A stretch of 25,483 bases of DNA from Bacteroidales bacterium (GCA_016295245.1 JAEDLO010000015.1:1-25483); one strand, 5' to 3'. Positions 8,247 through 16,421 are shown, numbered from the stretch's first letter. Notes: a model not told the origin generated them from the letters alone. Made by a program: numbers and translations.

Positions 8247-8968
8247 TAGCTTTTTGCTTTGATTCTTCTGAATTTGAGACCGATGACTCCCCAGAAGGCC
8301 TCGCCGAAGATGCTGCCTGACATCTTGGAACTGCCTTCAACGCGGTTTACGAAGATTACCGGCACCTCGGCAATCTTGAAGCCGAGGCTGTGGGCGGTGT
8401 ATTTGAGCTCGATCTGGAAACCGTAGCCCTTCATCCTGACCTTGTCGAGGTCTATGGTGCGAAGCACTCTGGACGTATAGCAGACAAAGCCGGCAGTGCT
8501 GTCGAATATCTTGAAGCCCAACACTTTGCGTACATATACCGAAGCAAAGTAGGAGATGAGGATGCGTCCTATCGGCCAGTTGACCACATTTACGCCAGAG
8601 CAGTAGCGTGAGCCCACGGCCATATCGGCTCCGTCGCGACAGGCCTGAAGCAGTCTGGGTATGTCTTCCGGTTTGTGGGAGAAGTCCGCATCCATCTCGA
8701 AGATGTGGTCATAATCCCTTTCGAGAGCCCATTTGAATCCGGTGATATATGCTGTGCCGAGGCCAAGTTTGCCGCTTCTGCGGATGAGGTGGAGCCTGTC
8801 CTTGAATCCGCTCTGGAGCGCCTTGACGGCATCGGCGGTCCCGTCAGGGGAGCCGTCGTCGATGACAAGTATCTCAAGGCTCGGATCGATGGCGAAAACC
8901 GCCGGGATAATCTTTGTGATGTTCTCGATCTCGTTGTATGTCGGAATGATGACTAAGTTCTTTTCCAT
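8246..8968 (-). CDS. Family 2 glycosyltransferase, polyprenol-phosphate mannose synthase type
   Basis: This 240-residue GT-A enzyme resembles bacterial and archaeal Dpm1-type synthases, which transfer mannose or another sugar from a nucleotide sugar to polyprenyl phosphate at the inner face of the membrane. Visible motifs are IPTYNEIENI near the N-terminus, VIDDGSPDGT at 35-44, the metal-binding D93-A-D95 in FEMDADFSHKPED, GSRY, and the C-terminal FVNRVEGSSKMS segment seen in this subfamily. There is no C-terminal membrane anchor domain, so it is the cytosolic short form. A stop codon lies in frame two codons upstream of the ATG, so the start is well fixed. It is followed by tex with a one-base overlap. 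The donor sugar is an inference from family resemblance. Confidence 0.85.
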   Translation of the reverse strand: MEKNLVIIPTYNEIENITKIIPAVFAIDPSLEILVIDDGSPDGTADAVKALQSGFKDRLHLIRRSGKLGLGTAYITGFKWALERDYDHIFEMDADFSHKPEDIPRLLQACRDGADMAVGSRYCSGVNVVNWPIGRILISYFASVYVRKVLGFKIFDSTAGFVCYTSRVLRTIDLDKVRMKGYGFQIELKYTAHSLGFKIAEVPVIFVNRVEGSSKMSGSIFGEAFWGVIGLKFRRIKAKS

Positions 8969-8974
8969 ATTCTA

Positions 8975-8982
8975 CAAAAATA
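8975..8982 (-). promoter_or_regulatory. Putative -7 element for the glycosyltransferase-tex unit
   Basis: On the minus strand this reads TATTTTTG, matching TAnnTTTG. It ends 6 bases before the ATG at 8968, so transcription would start at or next to the start codon. It is one half of a divergent promoter region with the nhaC-type gene. No TTTG box is seen at the expected distance. Confidence 0.45.
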
Positions 8983-9003
8983 GTCAATTAATTTGATTAT
9001 TCG

Positions 9004-9011
9004 TATCTTTG
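9004..9011 (+). promoter_or_regulatory. Putative -7 element for the NhaC-type gene
   Basis: TATCTTTG matches the Bacteroidota -7 element and ends 5 bases before the ATG at 9017. The same octamer precedes the tRNA-Ala gene. An in-frame TTG at 8993 would put the start upstream of this element and is less likely. Confidence 0.45.
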
Positions 9012-9016
9012 TCTCT

Positions 9017-10480
9017 ATGTCCGTCAACAATACAAACAAGATGCCTGCCTGGTGGGTTTCCCTGATTCCCTTCCTGTTGCTCATAGCCCTTCTCGTATGC
9101 GTCATCCGCCTGTTCGGATCCGACGCCCTTTCGGGCGCCAGCCAGGTTTCGCTGCTGATTGCGTCAGCCTGTTGCATCGCCATCGCGATGGTCTTCTACA
9201 AGGTGCCCTGGGAGACGCTTGAGACCTCCATTGCCGGCAACGTCAAGTCTGTCGGGTCGGCAGTCTTCGTGCTCCTGCTGATTGGCGCCGTATCGGGCAG
9301 CTGGATGGTGAGCGGGGTAGTCCCGAGCCTTATCTGTTACGGACTCAAGGTGCTCTCACCAGGGATTTTCCTCCTTGCAGTAGCGATAGTCTGCGCCCTT
9401 GTTTCCATCCTTACGGGCAGTTCCTGGACCACCATCGCCACCATAGGCGTGGCCTTTATCGGCATAGGCGCCGCCCTGGATTTCTCGCCAGGCTGGACTG
9501 CCGGAGCCGTAATCAGCGGCGCATATTTTGGGGATAAGATTTCCCCGCTCTCGGATACCACGGTGCTTGCTTCCTCCTCGTCGGGGACGCCGCTTTTCCA
9601 GCACATCCGCTATATGCTGATCACCACGGTGCCTTCCTTCGTGCTGGCCTGCGTGGTGTTTGCAGTTTACAGCATTCTGCACGGCGGACAGGCAGAAGTG
9701 CATACTGAGGAGTTCTCGACAGCCCTCCGTTCGGCTTTCAATATCAGTCCCTGGCTGCTTGCAGTGCCGCTTCTGACGGGTATCCTGATTGCCCGCAAGA
9801 CGCCTGCCCTGATAACCCTCTTCCTTTCCGCCCTTATGGCAGGCATTGCCGCCCTGTTTTTCCAGCCTCAGATTGTCGCCGGCATCGGCGGAGGCGAGAG
9901 TCTGGATTTCGCTTCGGCCTTCCGCGGCCTGGCAATTATGTGGTACGGCAGCACGGACATCTCAACCGGCAGCGAGTCGCTTGACGCCCTGATCGGCACG
10001 GGAGGAATGACAGGAATGCTCAATACCATCTTCCTGATATTCAGCGCAGCCTGCTTCGGCGGCGTGCTCAAGGGCAGCGGTATGATTCAGAGCCTCACCC
10101 TTGAACTTACAAGGCGAATTTCTTCACGCACAGCAGTGGTTGGATCGACTGTAACGACAGGCGTGTTTGCGAATATGGTTACGGGAGACCAGTACCTCTC
10201 GATTATCCTCGTCTGCCAACTCTACCGCCAGCTTTTCAAGGACAAGGGCTACGAGTCCAGGCTGCTCAGCCGTTCGGCCGAAGACTCGGCCACTGTGACT
10301 TCCGTGCTCATCCCGTGGAACTCCTGCGGCATGACCCAGGCGACAGTGCTCAAGGTACCGACGCCGGATTATCTCCCGTATTGTTTTTTTAACCTGATTT
10401 CACCTTTGATGTCGGTCCTGGTGGCCGCAATCGGATATAAGATATTCAGACACAATGAACAAGAGAGTCAGCAGATATGA
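9017..10480 (+). CDS. nhaC: NhaC-family Na+/H+ antiporter
   Basis: This inner-membrane protein of 487 residues has about 11-12 hydrophobic segments, beginning at WWVSLIPFLLLIALLV. The family exchanges Na+ for H+, and some members exchange organic acids or other coupled solutes. Characteristic sequence is LTGSSWTTIATIGVAFIG followed by GAYFGDKISPLSDTT, with acidic D173 and D180 in what is the conserved ion-path region of the family, and SAEDSATVTSVLIPWNSCG near the end. The ATG at 9017 was chosen over a TTG at 8993 because it lies just after a -7 element. Its 3' end overlaps the next gene by 26 bases. The family is secure; the transported ion is inferred. Confidence 0.9.
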   Translation: MSVNNTNKMPAWWVSLIPFLLLIALLVCVIRLFGSDALSGASQVSLLIASACCIAIAMVFYKVPWETLETSIAGNVKSVGSAVFVLLLIGAVSGSWMVSGVVPSLICYGLKVLSPGIFLLAVAIVCALVSILTGSSWTTIATIGVAFIGIGAALDFSPGWTAGAVISGAYFGDKISPLSDTTVLASSSSGTPLFQHIRYMLITTVPSFVLACVVFAVYSILHGGQAEVHTEEFSTALRSAFNISPWLLAVPLLTGILIARKTPALITLFLSALMAGIAALFFQPQIVAGIGGGESLDFASAFRGLAIMWYGSTDISTGSESLDALIGTGGMTGMLNTIFLIFSAACFGGVLKGSGMIQSLTLELTRRISSRTAVVGSTVTTGVFANMVTGDQYLSIILVCQLYRQLFKDKGYESRLLSRSAEDSATVTSVLIPWNSCGMTQATVLKVPTPDYLPYCFFNLISPLMSVLVAAIGYKIFRHNEQESQQI

Positions 10481-11783
10481 TGTGAGTCCGCGCTGCCCAA
10501 GCGCGGCCCTCAGGCAGATTGCCGCAGAATGCGGGACTGAGTTTGTCCTTCTTAACACCAAGCCTACGGATTTGCGCTGGGTTGACGGTGGTCTGGAGCG
10601 TCTGCTCCAGGTGGCCGACTACACAGGAGCGGCTATGGTCTATGCCGACCACTTCGCCATTCTTTCGGGCAAGACAGTGGAGGCTCCGGTAATTGATTGT
10701 CAGAAAGGCGCCTTAAGGGACGATTTCGACTTCGGCGCAGTTCAGCTCTACCGCAGCTCCTTCTTCAGGGAGGCGCTCAGCCTCGATGAAGAGGACTATG
10801 AATTTGCCGGTCTGTATGACCTTCGCCTGAAAGTTTCGCGTCTGGGTGAACTGGTCAGGGTGCCGGAGTACCTGTATTACGAGGTGGAGCTTGATACGCG
10901 CAAGTCTGGCGAGAAGCAGTTTGACTATGTCGATCCCCGCAACAGAGAGGTCCAGATAGAAATGGAAAAGGCCTGCACAGCCCATTTGAAGGCTATCGGG
11001 GCCTATCTTGAACCGAAGTTCAGGGATGTGAACCTGGACGAGGGAGACTTCAAGTACGAGGCCTCGGTGGTGATTCCTTGCAAGAACCGCGTCAGGACCA
11101 TTGCAGATGCCATCCGCTCCGCTCTGGGCCAGAAGACGGATTTTCCTTACAATGTGATAGTGGTTGACGACAATTCCACAGACGGGACAGTGGATGTCAT
11201 CCGTTCCTTCGATGATCCGCGCCTGATCTACATCGCCCAGGATGAGACTTACCACGCCATCGGAGGCAACTGGAACGCCGCGGTCAACCATCCCGACTGC
11301 GGGCGTTTCGCCCTCCAGCTGGATTCGGATGACCTGTACTCGGACGAAAATACGGTAAGCCGCTTCGTGAAGGCCTTCCGAGAGCAGAACTGCGCTATGG
11401 TGATAGGAACTTACAGGATTACCGACTTCGATCTCAACACCATCCCTCCGGGCGTGATAGACCATAAAGAATGGACAGAGGAGAACGGTCGCAACAATGC
11501 CTTGAGAATCAATGGACTGGGAGCGCCTAGAGGCTTTTTCGTCCCTGTCCTCAGACAGATAGGCTTCCCGACTGTCAAGTACGGGGAGGATTACGCCGTG
11601 GCCCTGCGCATCTGCCGCGATTACAGGATAGGGCGCATCTGGGACGTGATGTACTGCTGCCGCCGCTGGGATGACAATTCGGATGCCGCCTTGAGCATAG
11701 AGAAGGTGAATCTAAACAATATCTACAAGGACCGTATCCGCAGCTGGGAGCTTGAGGCTCGCATCAGGAAGAACGGAAAATGA
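10455..11783 (+). CDS. Bipartite family 2 glycosyltransferase
   Basis: This 442-residue protein has no signal peptide or membrane segment. The C-terminal part (about 203-440) is a complete GT-A domain: VVIPCKNR at 205-212, VVDDNSTDGT at 236-245, the metal-binding D290-S-D292, YGEDY at 376-380 and a final RRWDDNSD stretch. The N-terminal 200 residues look like the second half of another GT-A domain (MVYADHF, then DFDFGAVQLYR, then AGLYDLRLK and RVPEYLYYEVE) without a convincing nucleotide-binding half. I recall the same architecture as a conserved Bacteroidales protein, so it is not a local rearrangement. Donor and acceptor are unknown. The start overlaps the antiporter gene by 26 bases, and the protein begins near the start of the homologs I recall. 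Confidence 0.8.
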   Translation: MNKRVSRYDVSPRCPSAALRQIAAECGTEFVLLNTKPTDLRWVDGGLERLLQVADYTGAAMVYADHFAILSGKTVEAPVIDCQKGALRDDFDFGAVQLYRSSFFREALSLDEEDYEFAGLYDLRLKVSRLGELVRVPEYLYYEVELDTRKSGEKQFDYVDPRNREVQIEMEKACTAHLKAIGAYLEPKFRDVNLDEGDFKYEASVVIPCKNRVRTIADAIRSALGQKTDFPYNVIVVDDNSTDGTVDVIRSFDDPRLIYIAQDETYHAIGGNWNAAVNHPDCGRFALQLDSDDLYSDENTVSRFVKAFREQNCAMVIGTYRITDFDLNTIPPGVIDHKEWTEENGRNNALRINGLGAPRGFFVPVLRQIGFPTVKYGEDYAVALRICRDYRIGRIWDVMYCCRRWDDNSDAALSIEKVNLNNIYKDRIRSWELEARIRKNGK

Positions 11784-11800
11784 ATTTTTTCGCTGCAAGT

Positions 11801-11832
11801 ATTGCGGGATTGAAATCTTGATTATATCTTTG
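11801..11832 (+). promoter_or_regulatory. Putative tRNA-Ala promoter
   Basis: ATTG at 11801-11804 is followed after 20 bases by TATCTTTG at 11825-11832, a good match to the Bacteroidota -33/-7 arrangement. The tRNA starts 11 bases further on, leaving a 5' leader of only about 6-8 bases. Confidence 0.55.
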
Positions 11833-11843
11833 CAGCGCTTTTC

Positions 11844-11916
11844 GGGGGTATAGCTCAGTTGGTAGAGCACCTGCTTTGCAAGCAGGGGGTCAAGAGTTCG
11901 AATCTCTTTATCTCCA
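11844..11916 (+). tRNA. tRNA-Ala (anticodon TGC)
   Basis: The 73-base sequence folds as a complete cloverleaf. The acceptor arm GGGGGTA pairs with TATCTCC before discriminator A. The D arm has AGCTCAGTTGGTAGAGC. The anticodon stem CCTGC/GCAGG encloses loop TTTGCAA with anticodon TGC. The T arm AAGAG/CTCTT encloses TTCGAAT. The acceptor stem contains the G3:U70 wobble pair, the main identity element for alanine. CCA is not encoded in full after the discriminator. It is a lone tRNA, not part of a ribosomal operon here. Confidence 0.97.
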
Positions 11917-11923
11917 CACGATC

Positions 11924-11949
11924 AAGCCGGCTTTTCAGTCGGCTTTTTT
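11924..11949 (+). terminator. Rho-independent terminator after tRNA-Ala
   Basis: AAGCCGGC at 11924-11931 pairs with GTCGGCTT at 11938-11945 (eight pairs, one a G-U wobble) around the loop TTTTCA, followed by a T run. It begins 8 bases after the tRNA. Its 3' half and T run lie inside the end of the nth gene on the other strand, where they encode the final Lys-Lys-Lys-Ala-Asp. Confidence 0.85.
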
Positions 11950-12576
11950 CTTTGTGTATTCCCTACACCATTTGTCCAGGGGGCAACTGTCGCATTTTGG
12001 CGCCCTTGCGGTGCAGATATAGCGGCCGTGGAGTATCAGCCAATGATGGGCGATGGGCCGCAGCGGGGCGGGGGTGTGCTTCTCAAGGTCCAGCTCAACT
12101 TCCAGGGGTGTCTTGCCGTCGGAAAGGCCAAGCCTGCGGGAAACCCTGAAAACGTGGGTGTCAACGGCTATCACGGGCTCGTTGTAACATATTGAACTCA
12201 CGACGTTTGCAGTTTTCCTGCCCACGCCCGGAAGGCTCATAAGCTCTTCGACGGTCTTTGGAACCTGTCCGGCGAAATCGCTGACAAGCTTCCCTGCCAT
12301 CGCAATCAGATGTCTGGCCTTGTTGTTGGGGTAAGAGATGGATTTTATCAGATTGAAGACTCTGTCGAATTCTGCTTGTGCGAGGCTCTGAGGGTCCGGA
12401 AAGGCTTCGAACAGGGCGGGGGTGGTCATATTCACCCTCTTGTCCGTGCACTGGGCGGAGAGCATCACGGCTATGAGCAGCTGGAAGGGGTTCTTGAACT
12501 CAAGCTCCGAACTCGCCTCCTTTGCGTTTTCGCTGAAATAGCCGAGTATGGCCTTATACCTCTGTTCCCGTCTCAT
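11935..12576 (-). CDS. nth: Endonuclease III (DNA glycosylase/AP lyase)
   Basis: This base-excision repair enzyme removes oxidised pyrimidines and cleaves the abasic site. From the ATG at 12576 it has 213 residues, almost the same as E. coli Nth (211). The frame also opens from a TTG at 12588, which is less likely. The helix-hairpin-helix LPGVGRKTA contains the Schiff-base Lys121, and the catalytic Asp139 lies in AVDTHVFRVSRR. These are one residue off the E. coli positions. The C-terminal 4Fe-4S loop is complete with C188, C195, C198 and C204 (C-x6-C-x2-C-x5-C). The gene overlaps the upstream ABC ATPase gene by 23 bases. Its end overlaps the tRNA terminator of the other strand. Confidence 0.96.
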   Translation of the reverse strand: MRREQRYKAILGYFSENAKEASSELEFKNPFQLLIAVMLSAQCTDKRVNMTTPALFEAFPDPQSLAQAEFDRVFNLIKSISYPNNKARHLIAMAGKLVSDFAGQVPKTVEELMSLPGVGRKTANVVSSICYNEPVIAVDTHVFRVSRRLGLSDGKTPLEVELDLEKHTPAPLRPIAHHWLILHGRYICTARAPKCDSCPLDKWCREYTKKKAD

Positions 12577-13381
12577 CTTCAGTTTCAAGCATTTGGTCAG
12601 GGCTGATTTCCGCTTCGTCTCCGAAGGCTTTGAGGTCTTCTTCCGAGAGGTCCAGGCGCTCCGTGTCGATGGTGAAGCTCTCCTCTGAAGGAGTGATTTC
12701 CGTGCAGGCCTCGTCCTTGGTCTCGAAGATGCGGCCGCGGTAGCGTTCGCAGATGCTCCTGTTGTGGGTTACCATCAGGATGGCGGTGCCTTTTTCTTCG
12801 TTGATCTTGCGCAGTAGCTGGAGTATGCCCTCGGCGGTTTCCATATCGAGGTTGCCCGTAGGCTCGTCGGCGATTATCAGCTCGGGGTCATTGAGGATGG
12901 CGCGTGCGATGGCGATACGCTGCTGCTCGCCGCCGGAGAGCTGGTGGGGCATCTTGTGAGCCTTGGTCTTCATCCCTACGGAGTCGAGCACTTCCTCTAC
13001 GCGGCGGTTCATCTCCTCGCGGCTCTTCCAGCCCGTGGCCTTGAGCACGAAGAGCAGGTTTTCCTCGACAGTCCTGTCCATCAGCAGCTGGAAGTCCTGG
13101 AAGACTACGCCGAGCTTGCGGCGCAGTTTCGGGATGTCTTTCTTGCGTATGCCCGGCAGGTTGAAACCGCAGACTTTTCCGCTGCCGTTGACAAGTTTGT
13201 TCTCGGCCGTAAGGGTCCTGATGATGGAGGTTTTTCCGGTACCCACCTTCCCGACGATGTAAACCACCTCGGAAGGCAGTACGGTCATATCCATATTGTA
13301 GATTACGGGGGTTTCGCCGTTGCGGATTTCCGCCCCGTAAAAGGAGATAACAGGGATGACTTTGTCTTCTTTTGTCTGCAT
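12554..13381 (-). CDS. ftsE: FtsE-like ABC transporter ATPase with acidic C-terminal tail
   Basis: This is a 275-residue ATP-binding cassette protein. It has Walker A GKVGTGKT at 44-51, a Q-loop in VFQDFQLLMDRTVEENL (Q95), signature LSGGE at 148-152, Walker B IIADEPTGNLD starting at 169, and the switch His206. The LMDRTVEENL, LSGGEQQRIAIARAI and TGNLD wording fits FtsE or the closely related LolD/MacB ATPases. FtsE works with the membrane protein FtsX to control cell-wall hydrolases at division. FtsX is not adjacent, so the partner is unproven. FtsE proteins are usually about 220-230 residues; here about 50 acidic, Ser/Thr-containing residues follow the nucleotide-binding domain. It is the first gene of a two-gene unit with nth. 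Confidence 0.8.
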   Translation of the reverse strand: MQTKEDKVIPVISFYGAEIRNGETPVIYNMDMTVLPSEVVYIVGKVGTGKTSIIRTLTAENKLVNGSGKVCGFNLPGIRKKDIPKLRRKLGVVFQDFQLLMDRTVEENLLFVLKATGWKSREEMNRRVEEVLDSVGMKTKAHKMPHQLSGGEQQRIAIARAILNDPELIIADEPTGNLDMETAEGILQLLRKINEEKGTAILMVTHNRSICERYRGRIFETKDEACTEITPSEESFTIDTERLDLSEEDLKAFGDEAEISPDQMLETEDETGTEV

Positions 13382-13385
13382 ATTG

Positions 13386-13393
13386 CAAATATA
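13386..13393 (-). promoter_or_regulatory. Putative -7 element for the ftsE-like/nth unit
   Basis: On the minus strand this is TATATTTG, a perfect TAnnTTTG match, ending only 4 bases before the ATG at 13381. If used, the mRNA would begin at the start codon itself. It shares a 58-base divergent region with the TPR gene promoter. Confidence 0.5.
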
Positions 13394-13415
13394 GGAAATC
13401 TCAATAAAAAATGAT

Positions 13416-13423
13416 TAAATTTG
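13416..13423 (+). promoter_or_regulatory. Putative -7 element for the TPR gene
   Basis: TAAATTTG matches TAnnTTTG and lies 16 bases before the ATG at 13440. No clear -33 box is visible. The divergent element for the ABC ATPase gene is 22 bases away on the other strand. Confidence 0.45.
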
Positions 13424-13439
13424 TAAGATTAGAAAAGAT

Positions 13440-16415
13440 ATGTCTATGCGAATCAAAAGAACCATGCCGGCCCTTCTTGCAGCTGCCCTGCTCTCTGTCG
13501 GGAGCTTTGCCTCACCGACCGACGGACTCAAGGTTTACCGAGAGGGCCTCAAGTTATATCAGGACGGACTCTATGAAGGGGCAAGAACCCTTTTCGAGAA
13601 TGTCAGGGGAGACGAACTCACTGACGGCTATGCGCTTCTGTGCGCTTTGAAACTGCGCTCAAACGATGCCGGTACTCTATACGGCGAGTATTTCCGCCTG
13701 TATCCTTCCTCCAGCCTCGAGGGTATCATACGCCTGCAGAACGCGCGCAACCTCTTCGATGACGGACGCTATGCCGCCGCCCTTGAAGAGTTGTCACTGG
13801 TCAGCGGCGAGGCCATCCCCGAGAACTGTATGGCGGAGTATATGTTCAAGTGCGGCTACAGCAACTTCGCCCTCGGCAACTTTGCCCAGGCGGAGAACTT
13901 CCTGGTTGTGATTGAAGCCCTGCCGTTCTCCGACTACATTGCTCCCGCCCAGTATTACCGCGGCGTGATGGAGTACGAGAACCGCCACTTCGACAGGGCT
14001 GAGGCTCTCTTCTGGAAGGCTTCGGCGGACCCTCGCTTCAGCAGCCTTACAGACTTTTATGTGGTTGACTGTGAGTTCAATCAGAAAAACTATGACTTCG
14101 CAATCCGCGAGGGAGAGAAGATTTACGACCAGATGCCACCTGCGCGCAAGCAGAGGCTGGCCCGCATCATCTCGGAGTCCTATCTGATCAAGGGCGACAG
14201 CCAGAACGCGCTCCGTTTCTATGACAATCTCAACCAGACCGAGATGAGCCGCAAGGACTACTTCTATGCGGCGACCGTGCTCTACCAGGCAGACGACTAC
14301 CGCGGAGCTATAAGCAACTTCGAGAAGATGACCGACAGGAGCGATTCGCTTGGCCAGATAGCTAATTACCAATTGGCGAACTCCTACCTGCGCACCCGTA
14401 ACCAGGTGTCGGCGATGGGCGCCTTCCTGGAGGCCTCGAAGGTGGATTTCGACCCGCAAATCACAGAGGATGCCCTCTTCAACTATGCCAAGCTCGCCTT
14501 CGATCTGAACAAGGATACGGACGGCTTCGTGCAGTATATGCGCCGCTACTCGACGCGCCAGAGAGGAACCGAGATTTACGGTTATATGGCCCTCGCCGCC
14601 CTCGTGGACAGGGACTATGCAGCCGCCGTCGCCGCCTATGACAACATAGACGAGCTCGACCCCGATATGTACAGCAACTACACCAAGGCCAACTTCCTGC
14701 GCGCAGAGCAGCTCTTCTCCAGCGGCAGCTACAGGGACGCCGCACCGTACTTCAGGGCGACAGCCTACTACCTTCCGAAGACCGACAGACTCAACCAGCT
14801 GTCTCGTTACTGGTATGCCGAATCCAACTACAGGACAGGCAATTGGGCGGAGGCCCAGAAGAGTTTCACCGAGCTGTACAACGCGGATGCCCTCAACTTC
14901 TGCAGCGAGGGGCGCGTGCTGCCGTACAACATAGCCTACTGCCTCTTCCAGCAGGGCGATTATGCCCAGGCTGCAAGGTGGTTCGACACTTATGCGCGCA
15001 GCTCCGACAAGCTTTTCCGCGAGGATGCGCTCAACCGCCGTGCCGACTGCGATTTCGCGATGCGCAACTATAAGGAGGCCGTGCGCTCCTACCAGAAGGT
15101 GCTCAATGAGTACTACACGGCCGACAATATCTATCCTTATTATCGCCAGGCTCTTGCCTACGGCCTTTCGGGAGACAAGAAAAAGAAGGTGGCAACCCTG
15201 CTGCACGTGGAGGATGCCGACCCTTCATCGCCTCTTTACAACGAAGCAAGTTATGAGCTCGGAAGGGCCCAGATGGAAGTGGGCGACAACAACGACGCCA
15301 TCCGCAGCTTCAAGCGCCTGATGGAAACCACCTCGGATCCGACCTATGTCTCAAGAGCCCTTATCGGCCTGGGTATGGTCAACCGCAACATGTCCCGTCT
15401 GGACGAGGCCCTGAATTATTACAAGCAGGTTGTGGACCAGGCTCGCGGAAGCAGCTATGCCGAGGAGGCCCTGCTGGCTATCGAATCGATTTACAGGACA
15501 CGCAAGCAACCGGACAAGTACCTGGAGTATGTCGAGCAGAAGAGGCTCAATACAGGAAAGAGCGAGGAGGACAAGGCGAAGATGTACTTCAATACAGCCG
15601 AACAGCTTTACCTTGCCCAGAACTGGCAGCAGACCGTAAGTTCCTGCCAGGCCTATCTGGACAAGTATCCTGAAGGTGCAGACAGGCTTCAGGCTGAGTT
15701 CTATATGGCTGAGGCTTACAAGGCTCAGGGCCAGAAGGAAAAGGCTTGCGAATGGTACGGAAAGGTGATGAAACACGATGTCCAGTCCTCTTTCGTAGAG
15801 CTTTCGAAGCTCAATTTCGCCAATATTTCCTACTCTCTCGAGCGCTATCCGGATGCATATCAGGCTTATCTGTCCCTGCTCGCGTCAGCGGTGATGGACG
15901 CCAACCGCAAGACCGCTTCAATCGGAATGATGCGCTCGGCATACAAGGCCAAGGATTACGCTTCTGCCATCTCGTCAGCCGACGGTGTGCTTGCCCTCAA
16001 GGATAAGGCCGCCGAGCTGGAGCGCGAAGCCAAGTACATCAAGGCGAAGTCCTGCCTTGCCAGCTCTAAGCGCAGCGAGGCTATGGCCATCTTCAAGGTC
16101 CTGAGCGCGGAGTGCTCGACACCTGAGGGCGCAGAGGCCAGCTATTACCTGATTCAGGACCTCTACGACACAGGTAATTTCGACCAGGTGGAAAGTCACG
16201 TGTATGCCTTCTCAAAGGATGCGGGCGACCAGTCTTACTGGCTCGCCAGGGCTTTTATCGTGCTGGCCGACTCTTTCACCGAGAGGGGACAGTATGATCA
16301 GGCTAAGGCCACATACGAGAGTGTTCGCGACGGCTATGAGCCTCAGGAAGGCCCTGATGACATCGCTTCGACGGTTAATATGAGAATGGAGCGTCTGGAA
16401 AACTTAATGAAATAA
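13440..16415 (+). CDS. Large exported tetratricopeptide-repeat protein
   Basis: This 991-residue protein starts with a typical signal peptide (basic MRIKR, then PALLAAALLSVG, probable cleavage after Ala24 in SFA). There is no lipobox, so a periplasmic location is inferred. Almost all of the mature protein is helical repeat. Many units carry the TPR pattern of aromatic residues and small residues, such as GLYEGARTLFENV, DDGRYAAALEEL, GDYAQAARWFDTY, RNYKEAVRSYQKV and GDNNDAIRSFKRLMETT. The overall form resembles long Bacteroidales TPR scaffold proteins. No catalytic domain is seen. It is 6 bases upstream of an outer-membrane barrel gene, so a role in assembling or organising an envelope complex with that barrel is plausible but not shown. 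Confidence 0.85.
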   Translation: MSMRIKRTMPALLAAALLSVGSFASPTDGLKVYREGLKLYQDGLYEGARTLFENVRGDELTDGYALLCALKLRSNDAGTLYGEYFRLYPSSSLEGIIRLQNARNLFDDGRYAAALEELSLVSGEAIPENCMAEYMFKCGYSNFALGNFAQAENFLVVIEALPFSDYIAPAQYYRGVMEYENRHFDRAEALFWKASADPRFSSLTDFYVVDCEFNQKNYDFAIREGEKIYDQMPPARKQRLARIISESYLIKGDSQNALRFYDNLNQTEMSRKDYFYAATVLYQADDYRGAISNFEKMTDRSDSLGQIANYQLANSYLRTRNQVSAMGAFLEASKVDFDPQITEDALFNYAKLAFDLNKDTDGFVQYMRRYSTRQRGTEIYGYMALAALVDRDYAAAVAAYDNIDELDPDMYSNYTKANFLRAEQLFSSGSYRDAAPYFRATAYYLPKTDRLNQLSRYWYAESNYRTGNWAEAQKSFTELYNADALNFCSEGRVLPYNIAYCLFQQGDYAQAARWFDTYARSSDKLFREDALNRRADCDFAMRNYKEAVRSYQKVLNEYYTADNIYPYYRQALAYGLSGDKKKKVATLLHVEDADPSSPLYNEASYELGRAQMEVGDNNDAIRSFKRLMETTSDPTYVSRALIGLGMVNRNMSRLDEALNYYKQVVDQARGSSYAEEALLAIESIYRTRKQPDKYLEYVEQKRLNTGKSEEDKAKMYFNTAEQLYLAQNWQQTVSSCQAYLDKYPEGADRLQAEFYMAEAYKAQGQKEKACEWYGKVMKHDVQSSFVELSKLNFANISYSLERYPDAYQAYLSLLASAVMDANRKTASIGMMRSAYKAKDYASAISSADGVLALKDKAAELEREAKYIKAKSCLASSKRSEAMAIFKVLSAECSTPEGAEASYYLIQDLYDTGNFDQVESHVYAFSKDAGDQSYWLARAFIVLADSFTERGQYDQAKATYESVRDGYEPQEGPDDIASTVNMRMERLENLMK

Positions 16416-16421
16416 GGCTTT

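Noticed and set aside
13794..15206. 470-codon open frame on the minus strand inside the TPR gene
   Set aside because: It is antisense to an intact TPR gene with a signal peptide and clear repeats. Its translation is a low-complexity Val/Leu/Glu mix with no motif, as expected for an antisense shadow in GC-rich DNA.
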